Under the pieces are notes generated by a model. It had not been told where the DNA came from. It worked only from the letters and a program-made list of their open reading frames with translations, and did no database searches. A DNA stretch of 64,000 nucleotides from ELB16-189 sp018266435 (GTDB lineage: Bacteria; Bacteroidota; Bacteroidia; Cytophagales; Cyclobacteriaceae), in contig CP126125.1 of assembly GCA_030123525.1 (NCBI GenBank), forward strand, positions 620,001 through 684,000, written 5' to 3'. Made by a program: the position numbers and the translations under genes. Positions 37,578-46,997 of this stretch are shown in pieces (position 1 is the stretch's first letter; each line of letters opens with the position of its first letter).

Positions 37578-37901
37578 AGCACCCTCGTTCTTTCCGATAC
37601 CAAAAAATACTCCCCAATTCTCCTAAGAAAGACCTTCCAAGTTACAGTTCTGGTCATTGGAGGCATCAAAAAGTATCACGGAGAATCCATTACTTACCCT
37701 TTGGCTTACCCTCCAAATAACGGTGGCTTTTACCCCACCAGACACCTCTCATTAAATTCTAAATTTTCCTGTTTCCATTTTCACCCAACGTGAGCCAGCA
37801 ATGCTATGGTTGCCGAAATCATTCCTGACACCATACCAGACAACCCTTTAGGATTCAGTTTTTACAGAAAAGAACAACGGAACTTTAAATAAAAAAGTCA
37901 T
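37578..37901. other. Left arm of the island between attL and the integrase gene
   Basis: 324 bp with no convincing gene. A 76-residue frame that covers it has no family pattern. It probably holds integrase arm-binding sites and the integrase promoter; no clear TAnnTTTG was found. The stretch 37284-37562 left of attL also shows no gene apart from the hairpin at 37507. Confidence 0.5.
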
Positions 37902-39131
37902 ATGAACGAATTCAAATTAACATTGCGTACCGATAAGATCGTCAACAGCAAAGCACCTATCCACTATCGCCTGTTTATCAAAGGTAAACCGATTTACATT
38001 TCCTCTGGTATTTCAATCCACCCGAGACATTGGAATGAAGACGAAGGAATAATTAGCAAGAGTCTCGTAAACAGCAAACGGATGAATAATCAGCTTAATT
38101 CTCGATTGGAAGAACTTAATGAACTACTGCCACAAGTTGTCAGAAGAAATCCAAATGCATCCCGTAAGGCACTCCGTAGTTTGTTGATCACCAATAAAGA
38201 CCATCATCAGTTTTTTAAAGTTGCAGAAAACTATCTCCAAGAAATTTTGGTGGATGGCGAGATAGGCACACATGATGACAGAAAATCTAAAATCGCCAAG
38301 TTCAAAGGGTTTGTCAAGAATGATGACCTCACGATCGAAGATTTAAGCGATGATTTAATGTATAAGTACAAGAAGTATTTGATGACGGTGAAGGGTAATC
38401 AAGCCAGTACAACCAATTCAAGTTTAAAATGTATTCGTGCCGTCTTCAATTTTGCAGTAAAACGCTACAAGATTAAAGTCCCATTTAACCCGTTTTTTGG
38501 GTTCGAGTTTGCCAAGGAAGAAATTAAGCGTGTGTTTCTCACCGAAGAAGAATTGAATCAATTTGCCTCGGCTCAGGTTGATCCAAAATCTAAACTGGCG
38601 GTTTACAAAGACATGTTCCTTTTCGCAGCAAAGGGTTTTGGAATTCGAGTAAGCGACTTATTATTTTTAAAGTGGAAAGATTTCGATGGTTATCACTTTG
38701 ACTATAACATATTCAAAACCAAAAAGCAGTCGGTGATAAAAGCATCAATGGCTCTGAAACAAATACTCTCCAAGTATAAGCATCAGCATGTAAAACCAGA
38801 CGATTTTATTTTTCCCGTTCTAATAATTGATCCTGCTTACGAGGATGCAACCCCAATAGAGAAGGCAAAAATATTAGATAAGGCTATCAGCAGGGCAACG
38901 TCTCGATACAATAAGGGACTTAAACAAATTGCGGAAAAAGCAGGTATTACAAAAAACATCAGCAGTCATGTTGCCAGACATACATTCGCCACAATCGTCC
39001 GCTCGAAAGGAATGGATTTGTTTGATCTTAGAGATTTTTTGAAGCACAGCAACGTGAGAGAAACCGAAATCTATGCTGGAACTGTTGATCCTAAACTTGA
39101 CAAACTGGTAGATCAATATTGCTTGAATTGA
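37902..39131 (+). CDS. Tyrosine-type site-specific integrase
   Basis: A 409-residue recombinase of the phage-integrase and Bacteroidota conjugative-transposon type. An arm-binding-like N-terminus (LRTDKIVNSKAPIHYRLFI) and a SAM-like core-binding domain (about 100-195) precede the catalytic domain. Catalytic residues can be seen: Arg in FGIRVSDLL (near 250), HVARH with His-x-x-Arg (near 356), a following His in FLKHSNV, and the nucleophilic Tyr in ETEIYAG (near 390). It lies just inside attL and is surely the integrase of this island. Confidence 0.94.
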   Translation: MNEFKLTLRTDKIVNSKAPIHYRLFIKGKPIYISSGISIHPRHWNEDEGIISKSLVNSKRMNNQLNSRLEELNELLPQVVRRNPNASRKALRSLLITNKDHHQFFKVAENYLQEILVDGEIGTHDDRKSKIAKFKGFVKNDDLTIEDLSDDLMYKYKKYLMTVKGNQASTTNSSLKCIRAVFNFAVKRYKIKVPFNPFFGFEFAKEEIKRVFLTEEELNQFASAQVDPKSKLAVYKDMFLFAAKGFGIRVSDLLFLKWKDFDGYHFDYNIFKTKKQSVIKASMALKQILSKYKHQHVKPDDFIFPVLIIDPAYEDATPIEKAKILDKAISRATSRYNKGLKQIAEKAGITKNISSHVARHTFATIVRSKGMDLFDLRDFLKHSNVRETEIYAGTVDPKLDKLVDQYCLN

Positions 39132-39145
39132 TGAATTCGGACTAA

Positions 39146-39180
39146 ATTGGGTATGAAGACCTGTACTCTTCATACCCAAT
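39146..39180 (+). promoter_or_regulatory. Perfect 14-bp hairpin overlapping the start codon of the next gene
   Basis: ATTGGGTATGAAGA (39146-39159) is exactly complementary to 39167-39180, with a 7-base loop. The right arm ends inside the ATG at 39179. No T run follows, so it is not a standard terminator. It could hide the start codon in RNA or be a protein-binding dyad between integrase and downstream genes. Confidence 0.6.
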
Positions 39181-40108
39181 GAACATGCTGATAGAATCCT
39201 TTTTAGATGAACTCAATAGGTTCGAGTATTCGGATGAAGACCCTGACAATACAACTTTCAATGGTAGAAAAGCACCCAATAAAGACGTGTATCATGGTGA
39301 ATATTACCAAAAAGTCCTTTTGCCCCTTTCCTCTGACTTTCAAACAGGTCTTGGTCAATTCCAGATTACCCAAGGCATTCAAGGAGTCCCAAAAGAAGCC
39401 CTAATAAGTCAACTCGAATCTTTGCCAGTAAGGATTCAAAGTGTAATAGATGTGCAAGCATCAAGATTAGAAATTGCTAAGTGGCAGACATTACTGCAAG
39501 AAGCCCTTGGCTCTTCAAGCGAAAATAATGGTCAAAAAGTGCGGTCTTTAAAATTTCTTATTGATGCCACTTCTGCCCAAAGTTATTTTGCTCGTGATGC
39601 TAAAGCAGCAGTTGAACAATTGATCCATGTGCTGAAAAATCCAATACGTCCTCCTGAACTAAAAAAGTCAGAAGAAGAAAAGATTTTGAAGTTTCAACTT
39701 ACCGCAAAGTATTCCAAACCTGCGCAGCGAGGAGTACTTTCCGATTTAAGGAGAAGCCTAATTTTTCGTGGATTTCTATCTAAAAATGACAATAACAATA
39801 CCATCGGTAACTTTCGTAAATTCTTTTTTGCAAAGAATGAGTCAGCAACGAAAGATGTTGCTAATCCCATCAAATGGCTTGGGAATCAAACAGAACTAAA
39901 ATACTTCATTTACATGTTAACGGATTTGCTCATCGAGCAAAATTTCACCGAAAACTCCAATTACTACACTGCCTTCCAACTATTCACAGATAAGGACGGG
40001 AACATGTTTAAACCATCAGAGGTAAGGTATAAAGGTGATATACCAGCGACCGCCAAAGAACTCGACTCTATTGTTTCCAGCTTGAAAATATCAGACACCA
40101 AAGTATGA
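39179..40108 (+). CDS. RteC-like hypothetical protein of mobile elements
   Basis: A 309-residue protein not firmly recognised. The C-terminal third (IKWLGNQTELKYFIYMLTDL, then a KPSEVRYKGDIP region) resembles the RteC domain of Bacteroidota conjugative transposons, where RteC controls excision. The N-terminal two thirds are helical and polar. A second ATG lies at 39185. The start is overlapped by a perfect hairpin, so its translation may be controlled. Its position after the integrase fits a regulatory role in excision, which is inference. Confidence 0.5.
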   Translation: MNMLIESFLDELNRFEYSDEDPDNTTFNGRKAPNKDVYHGEYYQKVLLPLSSDFQTGLGQFQITQGIQGVPKEALISQLESLPVRIQSVIDVQASRLEIAKWQTLLQEALGSSSENNGQKVRSLKFLIDATSAQSYFARDAKAAVEQLIHVLKNPIRPPELKKSEEEKILKFQLTAKYSKPAQRGVLSDLRRSLIFRGFLSKNDNNNTIGNFRKFFFAKNESATKDVANPIKWLGNQTELKYFIYMLTDLLIEQNFTENSNYYTAFQLFTDKDGNMFKPSEVRYKGDIPATAKELDSIVSSLKISDTKV

Positions 40109-40235
40109 ATTTGAAAATTTCTTTCACCTAATAAAATCGGTATCCAGTTCCTTTCATATTTAGCGAAAGTTCGATACCAGACACCTCACCATACACCATC
40201 GCTTAATTCGTAATAACCCCAAACATTCGCCATAG

Positions 40236-40258
40236 TTTCGTACTCGTAATGCACGAAA
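40236..40258. promoter_or_regulatory. Operator-like dyad before the excisionase-like gene
   Basis: TTTCGT and ACGAAA are separated by 11 bases and end 3 bases before the start codon at 40262. TAGTTTCG within it is near the TAnnTTTG promoter element. It could be a binding site of the helix-turn-helix protein that follows. Confidence 0.35.
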
Positions 40259-40261
40259 TTT

Positions 40262-40561
40262 ATGAGCGAAATAGTAATTATACCAAAAACTGAACTGGAT
40301 GATCTCAGAGCAAAAGTAGATCATCTGATCAAACTTGTCTCTGACATAAGCAGCACTTCCGACAAGAAGAAAGTCATCACCAACGATCAGCTAATTGCTG
40401 ACTACGGTATCAGCAAAAAGACCGCACAAAATTGGCGAACCAATGGTGTGATACGCTTCATGCGTGTTGGAAGGAAAATCTACTACAATACTGAGGACGT
40501 TCTTGAAACATTGCGGAGTCATTCTCACGATGCATTTAAGCGAAAATCCCTGCGTCCATGA
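40262..40561 (+). CDS. Helix-turn-helix protein, excisionase-like (HTH_17)
   Basis: A 99-residue DNA-binding protein. After a short coiled region (residues 8-30) it has a MerR/excisionase-type helix-turn-helix: IADYGISKKTAQNWRTNGVI, then the wing FMRVGRKIYYNTEDVLETL. Small HTH_17 proteins next to an integrase usually direct excision (Xis). The C-terminal tail is short and basic. Confidence 0.8.
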   Translation: MSEIVIIPKTELDDLRAKVDHLIKLVSDISSTSDKKKVITNDQLIADYGISKKTAQNWRTNGVIRFMRVGRKIYYNTEDVLETLRSHSHDAFKRKSLRP

Positions 40562-40656
40562 TAACCCATTTCACAAGTTATCAAGGGTGAAAAACGGACT
40601 TTTTTCGGATACCATGAAAACTCACAATTACCTTATCGAAGCACTATGAGTACTAA

Positions 40657-41646
40657 ATGTTACAGTTTGACCGACTCAAGATCATCACATCAATTTATAA
40701 TATAAGAATGCAAGCAGCTAACTCATTCAATAAAATAATTAATAGTGAAGGTGAACCTATGTACTCTGTTTACTCTTCGAAAATACCCTCGTTATTGACT
40801 GTGAGACTTGATCATGCCCGTGAAGTAGCTTACATCGAATTCACAGCAAGAATATTAAAAGATGATTACTCCAAGTTAATTTCTACTGAGACAATTAGGA
40901 TAGCACTTAACAATGTAGCTGAGAGGGTGAATTGTGTTTTGGAGGTAGAAGCCATTATTAATGACGCAAAAGTATTGCTTATTGATGTAACGAAGGATAT
41001 TCCATTGTCTATGACGGAGCAGGTGAAACAGACATTATACATGTCAGTATCTAACGTTAAAAAATGGCGACCTGAAAAAAGGAAGCAAAATGGAATTGAT
41101 GTAGCCAAATCAGTAAAAGGCAAGAGCAAATGCCGTGAACGTATCAGTCTATACTGCAAGGTCACAGAATTAGGTCTTTCTCGAAATCGAAATTTCTGTA
41201 ATAGCCTTACAGCCTGTGACGAATTACTAAATCATTTTGCTGGAAAGACAAGGGTAGAATATAATCTGTCATCATCCTACATGATCAGGAAAGCACTCAA
41301 AATCGAAGATGTTCTTTTGAAGTCAGTACTTAACAGCACAGCAAATCCATTGCTAAACATCTACAACAGAATATTTGACCACAAAGCATTGCCAGAGTTA
41401 GCAACTCAGGCTGATTATGGGAATTTCAAAACATTAGGTGAGTACTTGAAGAATTTGCTCTTGAAAGAATATGATGATGATGTAATGAAAGCTGAGCAAG
41501 TATACCGTCACTTCCATTCACCAAAATCACATTTTAGCGCAAAACGAAAAGAACTTGTCCGAATACGGAACATAAGGAAATCGTTGCTTTTCGAGCCAGC
41601 ATCAAGCAAGCAATTAATTAAAGAAATAGCTAATAAACTTAGTTAG
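40657..41646 (+). CDS. Putative replication initiator-like protein (phage II/X-like pattern)
   Basis: A 329-residue protein. The pattern MLQFDRLKIIT, IEFTARILKDDY, DVTKDIPL, ERISLYCKVTEL, FAGKTRVEYNLSS and STANPLLNIYNR resembles Bacteroidota mobile-element proteins grouped with phage/plasmid replication initiators of the II/X type. If so, it would nick and start rolling-circle-type replication of the excised island. An HUH motif is not obvious, and the SLYCK tyrosine is only a candidate. The assignment comes from memory of the family pattern and is tentative. Confidence 0.45.
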   Translation: MLQFDRLKIITSIYNIRMQAANSFNKIINSEGEPMYSVYSSKIPSLLTVRLDHAREVAYIEFTARILKDDYSKLISTETIRIALNNVAERVNCVLEVEAIINDAKVLLIDVTKDIPLSMTEQVKQTLYMSVSNVKKWRPEKRKQNGIDVAKSVKGKSKCRERISLYCKVTELGLSRNRNFCNSLTACDELLNHFAGKTRVEYNLSSSYMIRKALKIEDVLLKSVLNSTANPLLNIYNRIFDHKALPELATQADYGNFKTLGEYLKNLLLKEYDDDVMKAEQVYRHFHSPKSHFSAKRKELVRIRNIRKSLLFEPASSKQLIKEIANKLS

Positions 41647-41662
41647 ACAAAAAAAGAAAATT

Positions 41663-42121
41663 ATGAGAACGATAAATCAAATGGAATCCGCTATCAAGGT
41701 CATAGCCGACCCAAACATAAAAGAAGAGAACATAGTGATAAGCTATTGCCACCCCGTAAATATCGACACGATCAAACGTCCTTATTTACAGATGGCAAAG
41801 CGACATGGAATGATAGAAGCATCTGCGATGCACAGTGCGATTCATGTGACGGAGTTAAAGGACAACGCACATTTTGCTTCGCATCACGATAACACCGTCA
41901 ATAAGTTCATCTGCGCTTACAAAAACAAATACCTGTTGATTGGAGTCGAAGTTGACCAGAATCTTCTTGGACGCTGTTTTGTGAGTGAAGTCGGCATCCA
42001 CTCAACGAATGGATTCTTAAAACAACGAAGTTACTTTCAATCAATTCATGAATTGGAACGATCAATAAACAAATTTTTTAATACTGGTTCAACCATCACA
42101 ATAAAAACTAAAAGAAAATAA
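41663..42121 (+). CDS. Hypothetical protein, 152 residues
   Basis: Not recognised. A soluble protein starting MRTINQMESAIKVIAD, with a central region rich in His (SAMHSAIHVTE, HFASHHDN) and a mixed beta part (KNKYLLIGVEVDQNLLG). The gene ends 2 bp before the DUF5131 gene and starts 16 bp after the initiator-like gene. It is therefore probably in one transcript with both. Confidence 0.55.
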   Translation: MRTINQMESAIKVIADPNIKEENIVISYCHPVNIDTIKRPYLQMAKRHGMIEASAMHSAIHVTELKDNAHFASHHDNTVNKFICAYKNKYLLIGVEVDQNLLGRCFVSEVGIHSTNGFLKQRSYFQSIHELERSINKFFNTGSTITIKTKRK

Positions 42122-42123
42122 CT

Positions 42124-42915
42124 ATGGGAAACAATTCATCAATTCAATGGACGGACGCTACATGGAATATCGCTCGTGGCTGTTCAAAAATCGATCAAGA
42201 CTGCAAATATTGTTACATGTACAGGGATAGCGAGAAGTATGGCTACGATGCTAAGGCGGTTGTACGAACCAAAACAGTTTTTGATCTGCCGCTAAAACTC
42301 AAAGAGCCTAAACTAATTTTTGCCTCATCTTTGACTGACTTCTTTCATGAAGAGATCGACTCGTATAGACATGAAGCATGGGAAATGGTTCGCAAATGCC
42401 CACAGCACACATTTCAGATTTTAACGAAACGACCTGAACGAATTTTAGGACAATTACCAGAAGATTGGGGACAGGGCTGGAAGAACGTTTGGATCGGAAC
42501 AAGCGTTGGCAGTCCAGCAGGGATGCAAAGAATTTTCGATCTTCTCGAAGTCCCTGCTGTCACCAGATTTATCAGTTTTGAGCCATTACATGAACCAATT
42601 AGTTTGGATCACATTGACCTGAGCAAAATTGGTTGGGCAATTGTCGGTGGTGAGAGCGGAAATGAAAACGGGAAGTATAAATATCGTCCGTGCGAGATAG
42701 AGTGGATTGAATCTTTAGTGGAGCAATGCCATAATGCTGGCGTTCCTGTTTTCGTAAAACAACTCGGCACTTCCCTTTCAAAGAAACTAAAAATGTCTGA
42801 TCGACATGGCGGTGACATTTCTGAATTTCCAAGTCACTTACAGATTAGAGAGATGCCTTTGGAGTATACACGTCCTGAAAAAGAAATTAATAACCTATGC
42901 AACGTTTTGAACTAA
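42124..42915 (+). CDS. DUF5131 (phage Gp37/Gp68) family, radical-SAM-like protein
   Basis: A 263-residue protein of the phage Gp37/Gp68 family. The N-terminus IQWTDATWNIARGCSKIDQ leads into a C-X6-C-X2-C cysteine motif (C, DCKYCY) like an iron-sulfur site of radical-SAM enzymes. Other family segments are FDLPLKLKEPKLIFASSLTD, FQILTKRPERI, WIGTSVGS and AIVGGESG. Its reaction is unknown. The family is common in phages and mobile elements, often beside three-Cys-motif partner proteins; none is adjacent here. The next gene follows 6 bp later. Confidence 0.85.
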   Translation: MGNNSSIQWTDATWNIARGCSKIDQDCKYCYMYRDSEKYGYDAKAVVRTKTVFDLPLKLKEPKLIFASSLTDFFHEEIDSYRHEAWEMVRKCPQHTFQILTKRPERILGQLPEDWGQGWKNVWIGTSVGSPAGMQRIFDLLEVPAVTRFISFEPLHEPISLDHIDLSKIGWAIVGGESGNENGKYKYRPCEIEWIESLVEQCHNAGVPVFVKQLGTSLSKKLKMSDRHGGDISEFPSHLQIREMPLEYTRPEKEINNLCNVLN

Positions 42916-42921
42916 TTCGAC

Positions 42922-43362
42922 ATGGAGTATTATGACATTAAAAAGAACTGGAAGAAGAAGATCAAGCCTCACCTTACCAACAAAGCACTGAACCGAATTC
43001 TGGTAAAGGATTTTAGGCAATACATGAGATTGAGAAATTGGGATTTTGAATTTAAAGAAGGCATGTTTCCTTTTGAATTTGAATCATGCGACTGGTATCT
43101 CGACAAGAAGGGAAGACCGCCTGAATACTGGAAGTGTGTAAAGCATGGCGCATGTCATTTCCTCGTGAGGTATAATTTGAAACTTGCCATGTTGGTCGAT
43201 CCGAGCCGTAAATGGAGAGTCTTGACATCCGATCTTCATAGCACTGTTTGGGATGGCGACAGCACAATTTTCGAATTTAATTACTACGCATTTGGGATAC
43301 CTGCGGATGAAGCATTTGAGAGGGCTGCATTTGGTTCAATGATTATTCAAAAGGCTGCATAA
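42922..43362 (+). CDS. Hypothetical protein, 146 residues
   Basis: Not recognised. A soluble protein, rich in aromatic residues (MEYYDIKKNWKKKIKPHL, CDWYLDKKGRPPEYWKC), with a C-terminal SDLHSTVWDGDSTIFEFNYY segment. It lies 6 bp after the DUF5131 gene and 65 bp before hsdM, so it is probably linked to the former. A TATATTTTG sequence in the 65-bp gap may hold the hsd operon promoter. Confidence 0.5.
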   Translation: MEYYDIKKNWKKKIKPHLTNKALNRILVKDFRQYMRLRNWDFEFKEGMFPFEFESCDWYLDKKGRPPEYWKCVKHGACHFLVRYNLKLAMLVDPSRKWRVLTSDLHSTVWDGDSTIFEFNYYAFGIPADEAFERAAFGSMIIQKAA

Positions 43363-43427
43363 AGGGAACTATCTTGCTAAAAAACCTACTCTTTTCCCTA
43401 TATTTTGATCCTTTTAGGCATTAAACA

Positions 43428-45842
43428 ATGGCAATCAAGAAATCTGAACTCTATTCTTCTCTTTGGGCAAGCTGTGACGCATTGCGTGGGGGCATGGATG
43501 CCTCACAGTACAAGGACTATGTTCTGGTGCTTTTGTTCATCAAATACGTTTCTGACAAGTATGCCGATACGCCAAATGCAATGATTCGTATTCCGAAGAA
43601 TGGGGGTTTCAAAAGCATTTCGGAATTAAAAGGACAAAAAGATATTGGCGAGAAAATAGACACCATCATCGGTGCTTTGGCAAAAGAGAATGACCTGAAA
43701 GGTGTGATTGATGTAGTGTCGTTTAACGATGATGACAAGTTGGGCAAGGGGAAGGAGATGATTGATCGCCTGAGTGAACTTGTCGGAATTTTCGAAAATC
43801 CATCCCTCGACTTTTCAAAAAACCGTGCCGAAGGCGATGACATCCTTGGCGATGCTTATGAATACTTGATGCGTCACTTTGCAACGGAGTCAGGAAAATC
43901 TAAAGGACAATTTTATACTCCATCGGAAGTAAGCCGAGTAATGGCAAAAGTTCTCGGAATCAAGAATGCTACTGCTAAGACTTCCTTCTACGATCCAACC
44001 TGTGGATCGGGTTCGCTTTTGCTGAAAGCCCTCGATGAAGCCGATGGAAAAGGAACGCTATACGGTCAGGAGAAGGATGTGGCTACTGCTGGATTGGCGA
44101 AAATGAATATGATTTTGCATGGAAGCGACTATGCTGAAATCAAAAAAGGACAAAGCACTTTATCGCATCCATTGTTTCTTGATGGCAACGGTTACATCCA
44201 AACATTTGACTACGTGGTTGCTAATCCACCGTTCTCATTGAAGAACTGGACAAGCGGTTTCAATCCATATGAAGACGAACACAACCGTTTTGATGGATTT
44301 GCAGTGCCACCTGAAAAGAACGGAGACTTTGCTTTTCTTTTGCACATCCTCAAATCGCTAAGGAGCAGGGGCAAGGGTGCAATTATTCTTCCGCATGGTG
44401 TTTTATTCAGAGGTGGAAGTGAAGCTGAGATAAGAAAAAATCTGATTCAAAAGGGATACATTAAAAGTATTATAGGACTTCCTCCTAATCTTTTCTACGG
44501 TACGGGCATCCCTGCTTGTATCATTGTACTGGATAAGGAAGATGCAGCCAACCGAACGGGAATCTTCATGATTGATGCCAGTAAGAACTTCATGAAGGAT
44601 GGAAACAAGAACAGACTCAGGGATCAGGATATTCACAAGATCGTGGACGTGTTCACCAAGCAATCTGAGGTACTCAAATACAGTCGGTTTGTGCCGAATG
44701 AAGAAATTGCTAATGAGAAAAATGACTACAATCTCAACATTCCCCGATACATCGATAGCCAAGAACCAGAAGATATTCAGGATATAGAAGCACATTTATT
44801 GGGTGGAATTCCAAACGCTGATATTGATGCTCTCGATGAATATTGGCAAGTATATCCTTCTTTGAAGAAAGTGCTGTTTGAAAAAAGTGATCGCAAGGGT
44901 TACAGCGATCCGAAAGTTGAAAAGGAACTGGTGAAGCAAACCATTTTCAATCATGCAGAATTCAAGGCATTCTCTTCACAAATGCAGGATGTATTTGTAG
45001 CGTGGATGGAGGGCACGAGCAACTACTTGCGAAAGCAGGACAAGGGCTTGAAACCCAAAAAGATTATCCACCAAATTTCAGAGTCGCTGCTGGAAGCCTA
45101 CACGGACAAAAAACTCATCGACAAATATGATGTTTATCAGCACCTACTCGATTACTGGAATGAAGTAATGCAGGATGATTGCTACATCATTTCCTCTGGT
45201 GGATGGAAAGCAGAACCCTATCGCATTCTGATTGAAAACAAGAAGAAGGAAAAAGTTGATAAAGGTTGGGCATGTGATCTTGTGCCGAAAGAACTGATTG
45301 TAAACCGTTACTTCGAAAAAGAGAAGGAAGAACTACTACAATTAGAATCAGAGAAGGAAGCCATCGGTGCGAAGATTCAAGAGATGGAAGAGGAGCATGG
45401 TGGTGAAGAAGGAGCATTCGCTGAACTGGATAAAGTAAACAAAGCAAATGCTCAAAAGCGGCTGAAAGAAATCAAGGGTGATAAAAACCTGAAAGAAGAA
45501 ATAAAATTGCTGGAAGAATATTTGAAGTTGATTGAAGAGCAAACTGAATTGAATTCAAAGATCAGAGACCTTGAAATTGAATTGGATGAAAAAGTTCTTG
45601 GCACTTATCCGAAACTTAGTAAGGATGAAATAAAGAGATTGGTGATTGATGATAAATGGTCTGCATCCATCGGGAAAAGAATTCAGTCTGAGTTGGATAA
45701 AATAAGCCAGCGACTGACACAACGGATCAGAGAATTAGAAGAACGTTATGAAGTTCCATTGCCCCTTCAAAACAAAGAAGCTGATTCGATTGAAAAAAAA
45801 GTGAAGGCACATCTTAAAAAAATGGGATTTACATGGGAATGA
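43428..45842 (+). CDS. hsdM: Type I restriction-modification system DNA methyltransferase subunit (HsdM)
   Basis: An 804-residue adenine-N6 methyltransferase. An N-terminal HsdM_N helical domain (about 5-140) is followed by the N6_Mtase domain with GQFYTPSEV, the SAM-binding DPTCGSG (near residue 189) and catalytic NPPF (near 266). It is longer than the usual 500-550 residues. The last 250 residues form a charged, coiled-coil-rich extension with long Glu/Lys stretches, as in one branch of type I systems. The stop overlaps the hsdS start (ATGA), so M and S are translationally coupled. Confidence 0.95.
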   Translation: MAIKKSELYSSLWASCDALRGGMDASQYKDYVLVLLFIKYVSDKYADTPNAMIRIPKNGGFKSISELKGQKDIGEKIDTIIGALAKENDLKGVIDVVSFNDDDKLGKGKEMIDRLSELVGIFENPSLDFSKNRAEGDDILGDAYEYLMRHFATESGKSKGQFYTPSEVSRVMAKVLGIKNATAKTSFYDPTCGSGSLLLKALDEADGKGTLYGQEKDVATAGLAKMNMILHGSDYAEIKKGQSTLSHPLFLDGNGYIQTFDYVVANPPFSLKNWTSGFNPYEDEHNRFDGFAVPPEKNGDFAFLLHILKSLRSRGKGAIILPHGVLFRGGSEAEIRKNLIQKGYIKSIIGLPPNLFYGTGIPACIIVLDKEDAANRTGIFMIDASKNFMKDGNKNRLRDQDIHKIVDVFTKQSEVLKYSRFVPNEEIANEKNDYNLNIPRYIDSQEPEDIQDIEAHLLGGIPNADIDALDEYWQVYPSLKKVLFEKSDRKGYSDPKVEKELVKQTIFNHAEFKAFSSQMQDVFVAWMEGTSNYLRKQDKGLKPKKIIHQISESLLEAYTDKKLIDKYDVYQHLLDYWNEVMQDDCYIISSGGWKAEPYRILIENKKKEKVDKGWACDLVPKELIVNRYFEKEKEELLQLESEKEAIGAKIQEMEEEHGGEEGAFAELDKVNKANAQKRLKEIKGDKNLKEEIKLLEEYLKLIEEQTELNSKIRDLEIELDEKVLGTYPKLSKDEIKRLVIDDKWSASIGKRIQSELDKISQRLTQRIRELEERYEVPLPLQNKEADSIEKKVKAHLKKMGFTWE

Positions 45843-46993
45843 CAAGCAAATTCAGAAAAACTGAGATTGGATTAATGCCAGAAGATTGGCAAGCAGTACC
45901 CCTATCATCTATTGGTAAATTCACCAAAGGAAGTGGTATCAGAAAGGATCAAGCCCAAAGCGGGGATATAGCTTGTGTTAGATATGGTGAACTTTATACA
46001 CACCACAACGAGTACATAAAATCATTCAATTCGCATATATCAAAGGATGTTGCGAGAAGTTCGGTTAAACTAAAATCAGGTGATATACTATTTGCTGGTT
46101 CGGGAGAAACCAAAGAAGAAATAGGCAAGTGTGCTGCTTACATTGGCAGTGAAGAAGTCTATGCTGGCGGTGATATTATTATCCTATCACCTCAATTTGC
46201 AAATTCTCTTTTCCTTGGATTTATTTTGAATTCAAAGTTAGTTGTGATGCAAAAGTCACGAAAAGGACAAGGGGATGCAGTTGTTCACATCAGCGCAAAG
46301 CAACTTGAAAATATTCTTATTCCATTGCCGAATCTAAAGGAACAAGGTGCAATTGCCGACTCACTTTTTGACATTGATTCATTGATTATTTCTTTAGAAA
46401 AACTCATCACGAAAAAGAAAAACATCAAACAAGGTGCAATGCATAAATTGCTTGCAGAAAGGAATGGTTGGAAAGTCAAGAGGTTAGGAGATGTTTGTGA
46501 AATTAAGAAGGGACAACTTATCACTGAAAGCACGAGAACTCATGGGGGTATTCCAGTTATTGCTGGTGGCAAATCCATAGCTTATTATCATAATAAGGCA
46601 AATAGATATGGCAAGACAATTACAATTAGTGGATCAGGCGCAAACGCTGGTTATGTTTCCTTTCATGACTATCCAATCTTTGCATCCGACTGTTCTACCA
46701 TTGGCGAAGATGATGGGTATTCAATAGATTTTATTTATTATCTACTACAATTGTTACAAGATAAAATCTACAGAATGCAAACAGGAGGGGCGCAACCCCA
46801 CATTCATCCAAGTGATCTTGCTCCGATTATCATTCCGTTTCCTGAAAAGGAAAAGCAATTAGAAATTGCTGTTATGCTTTCTGATATGGATAAAGAATTA
46901 AAAGAACTTGAAATTTGCATGAATAAATACAAAACCATAAAGCAAGGTATGATGCAGAATCTCCTAACTGGTAAAATCAGACTAATCAAATAA
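45839..46993 (+). CDS. hsdS: Type I restriction-modification system specificity subunit (HsdS)
   Basis: A 384-residue specificity subunit that chooses the DNA site for methylation and cutting. Two target-recognition domains are seen: the first starts EIGLMPEDWQAVPLSSIGKF, the second NGWKVKRLGDVCEIKKG. They are separated and followed by conserved helices (IPLPNLKEQGAIADSLFDID and PFPEKEKQLEIAVMLSDMD). The ATG at 45839 overlaps the hsdM stop; an ATG 6 bases upstream is possible. The two halves differ, so a bipartite asymmetric target is expected. Confidence 0.94.
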   Translation: MTSKFRKTEIGLMPEDWQAVPLSSIGKFTKGSGIRKDQAQSGDIACVRYGELYTHHNEYIKSFNSHISKDVARSSVKLKSGDILFAGSGETKEEIGKCAAYIGSEEVYAGGDIIILSPQFANSLFLGFILNSKLVVMQKSRKGQGDAVVHISAKQLENILIPLPNLKEQGAIADSLFDIDSLIISLEKLITKKKNIKQGAMHKLLAERNGWKVKRLGDVCEIKKGQLITESTRTHGGIPVIAGGKSIAYYHNKANRYGKTITISGSGANAGYVSFHDYPIFASDCSTIGEDDGYSIDFIYYLLQLLQDKIYRMQTGGAQPHIHPSDLAPIIIPFPEKEKQLEIAVMLSDMDKELKELEICMNKYKTIKQGMMQNLLTGKIRLIK

Positions 46994-46997
46994 CCCG

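Noticed and set aside
37563..37640. A complete tRNA gene at the left att repeat
   Set aside because: Only the last 15 bases fit a tRNA 3' end. The adjoining bases lack a T-loop, anticodon arm and D-loop on either strand.
37563..37793. A 76-residue frame over attL
   Set aside because: It overlaps the recombination site, has no family pattern and no promoter or neighbour support.
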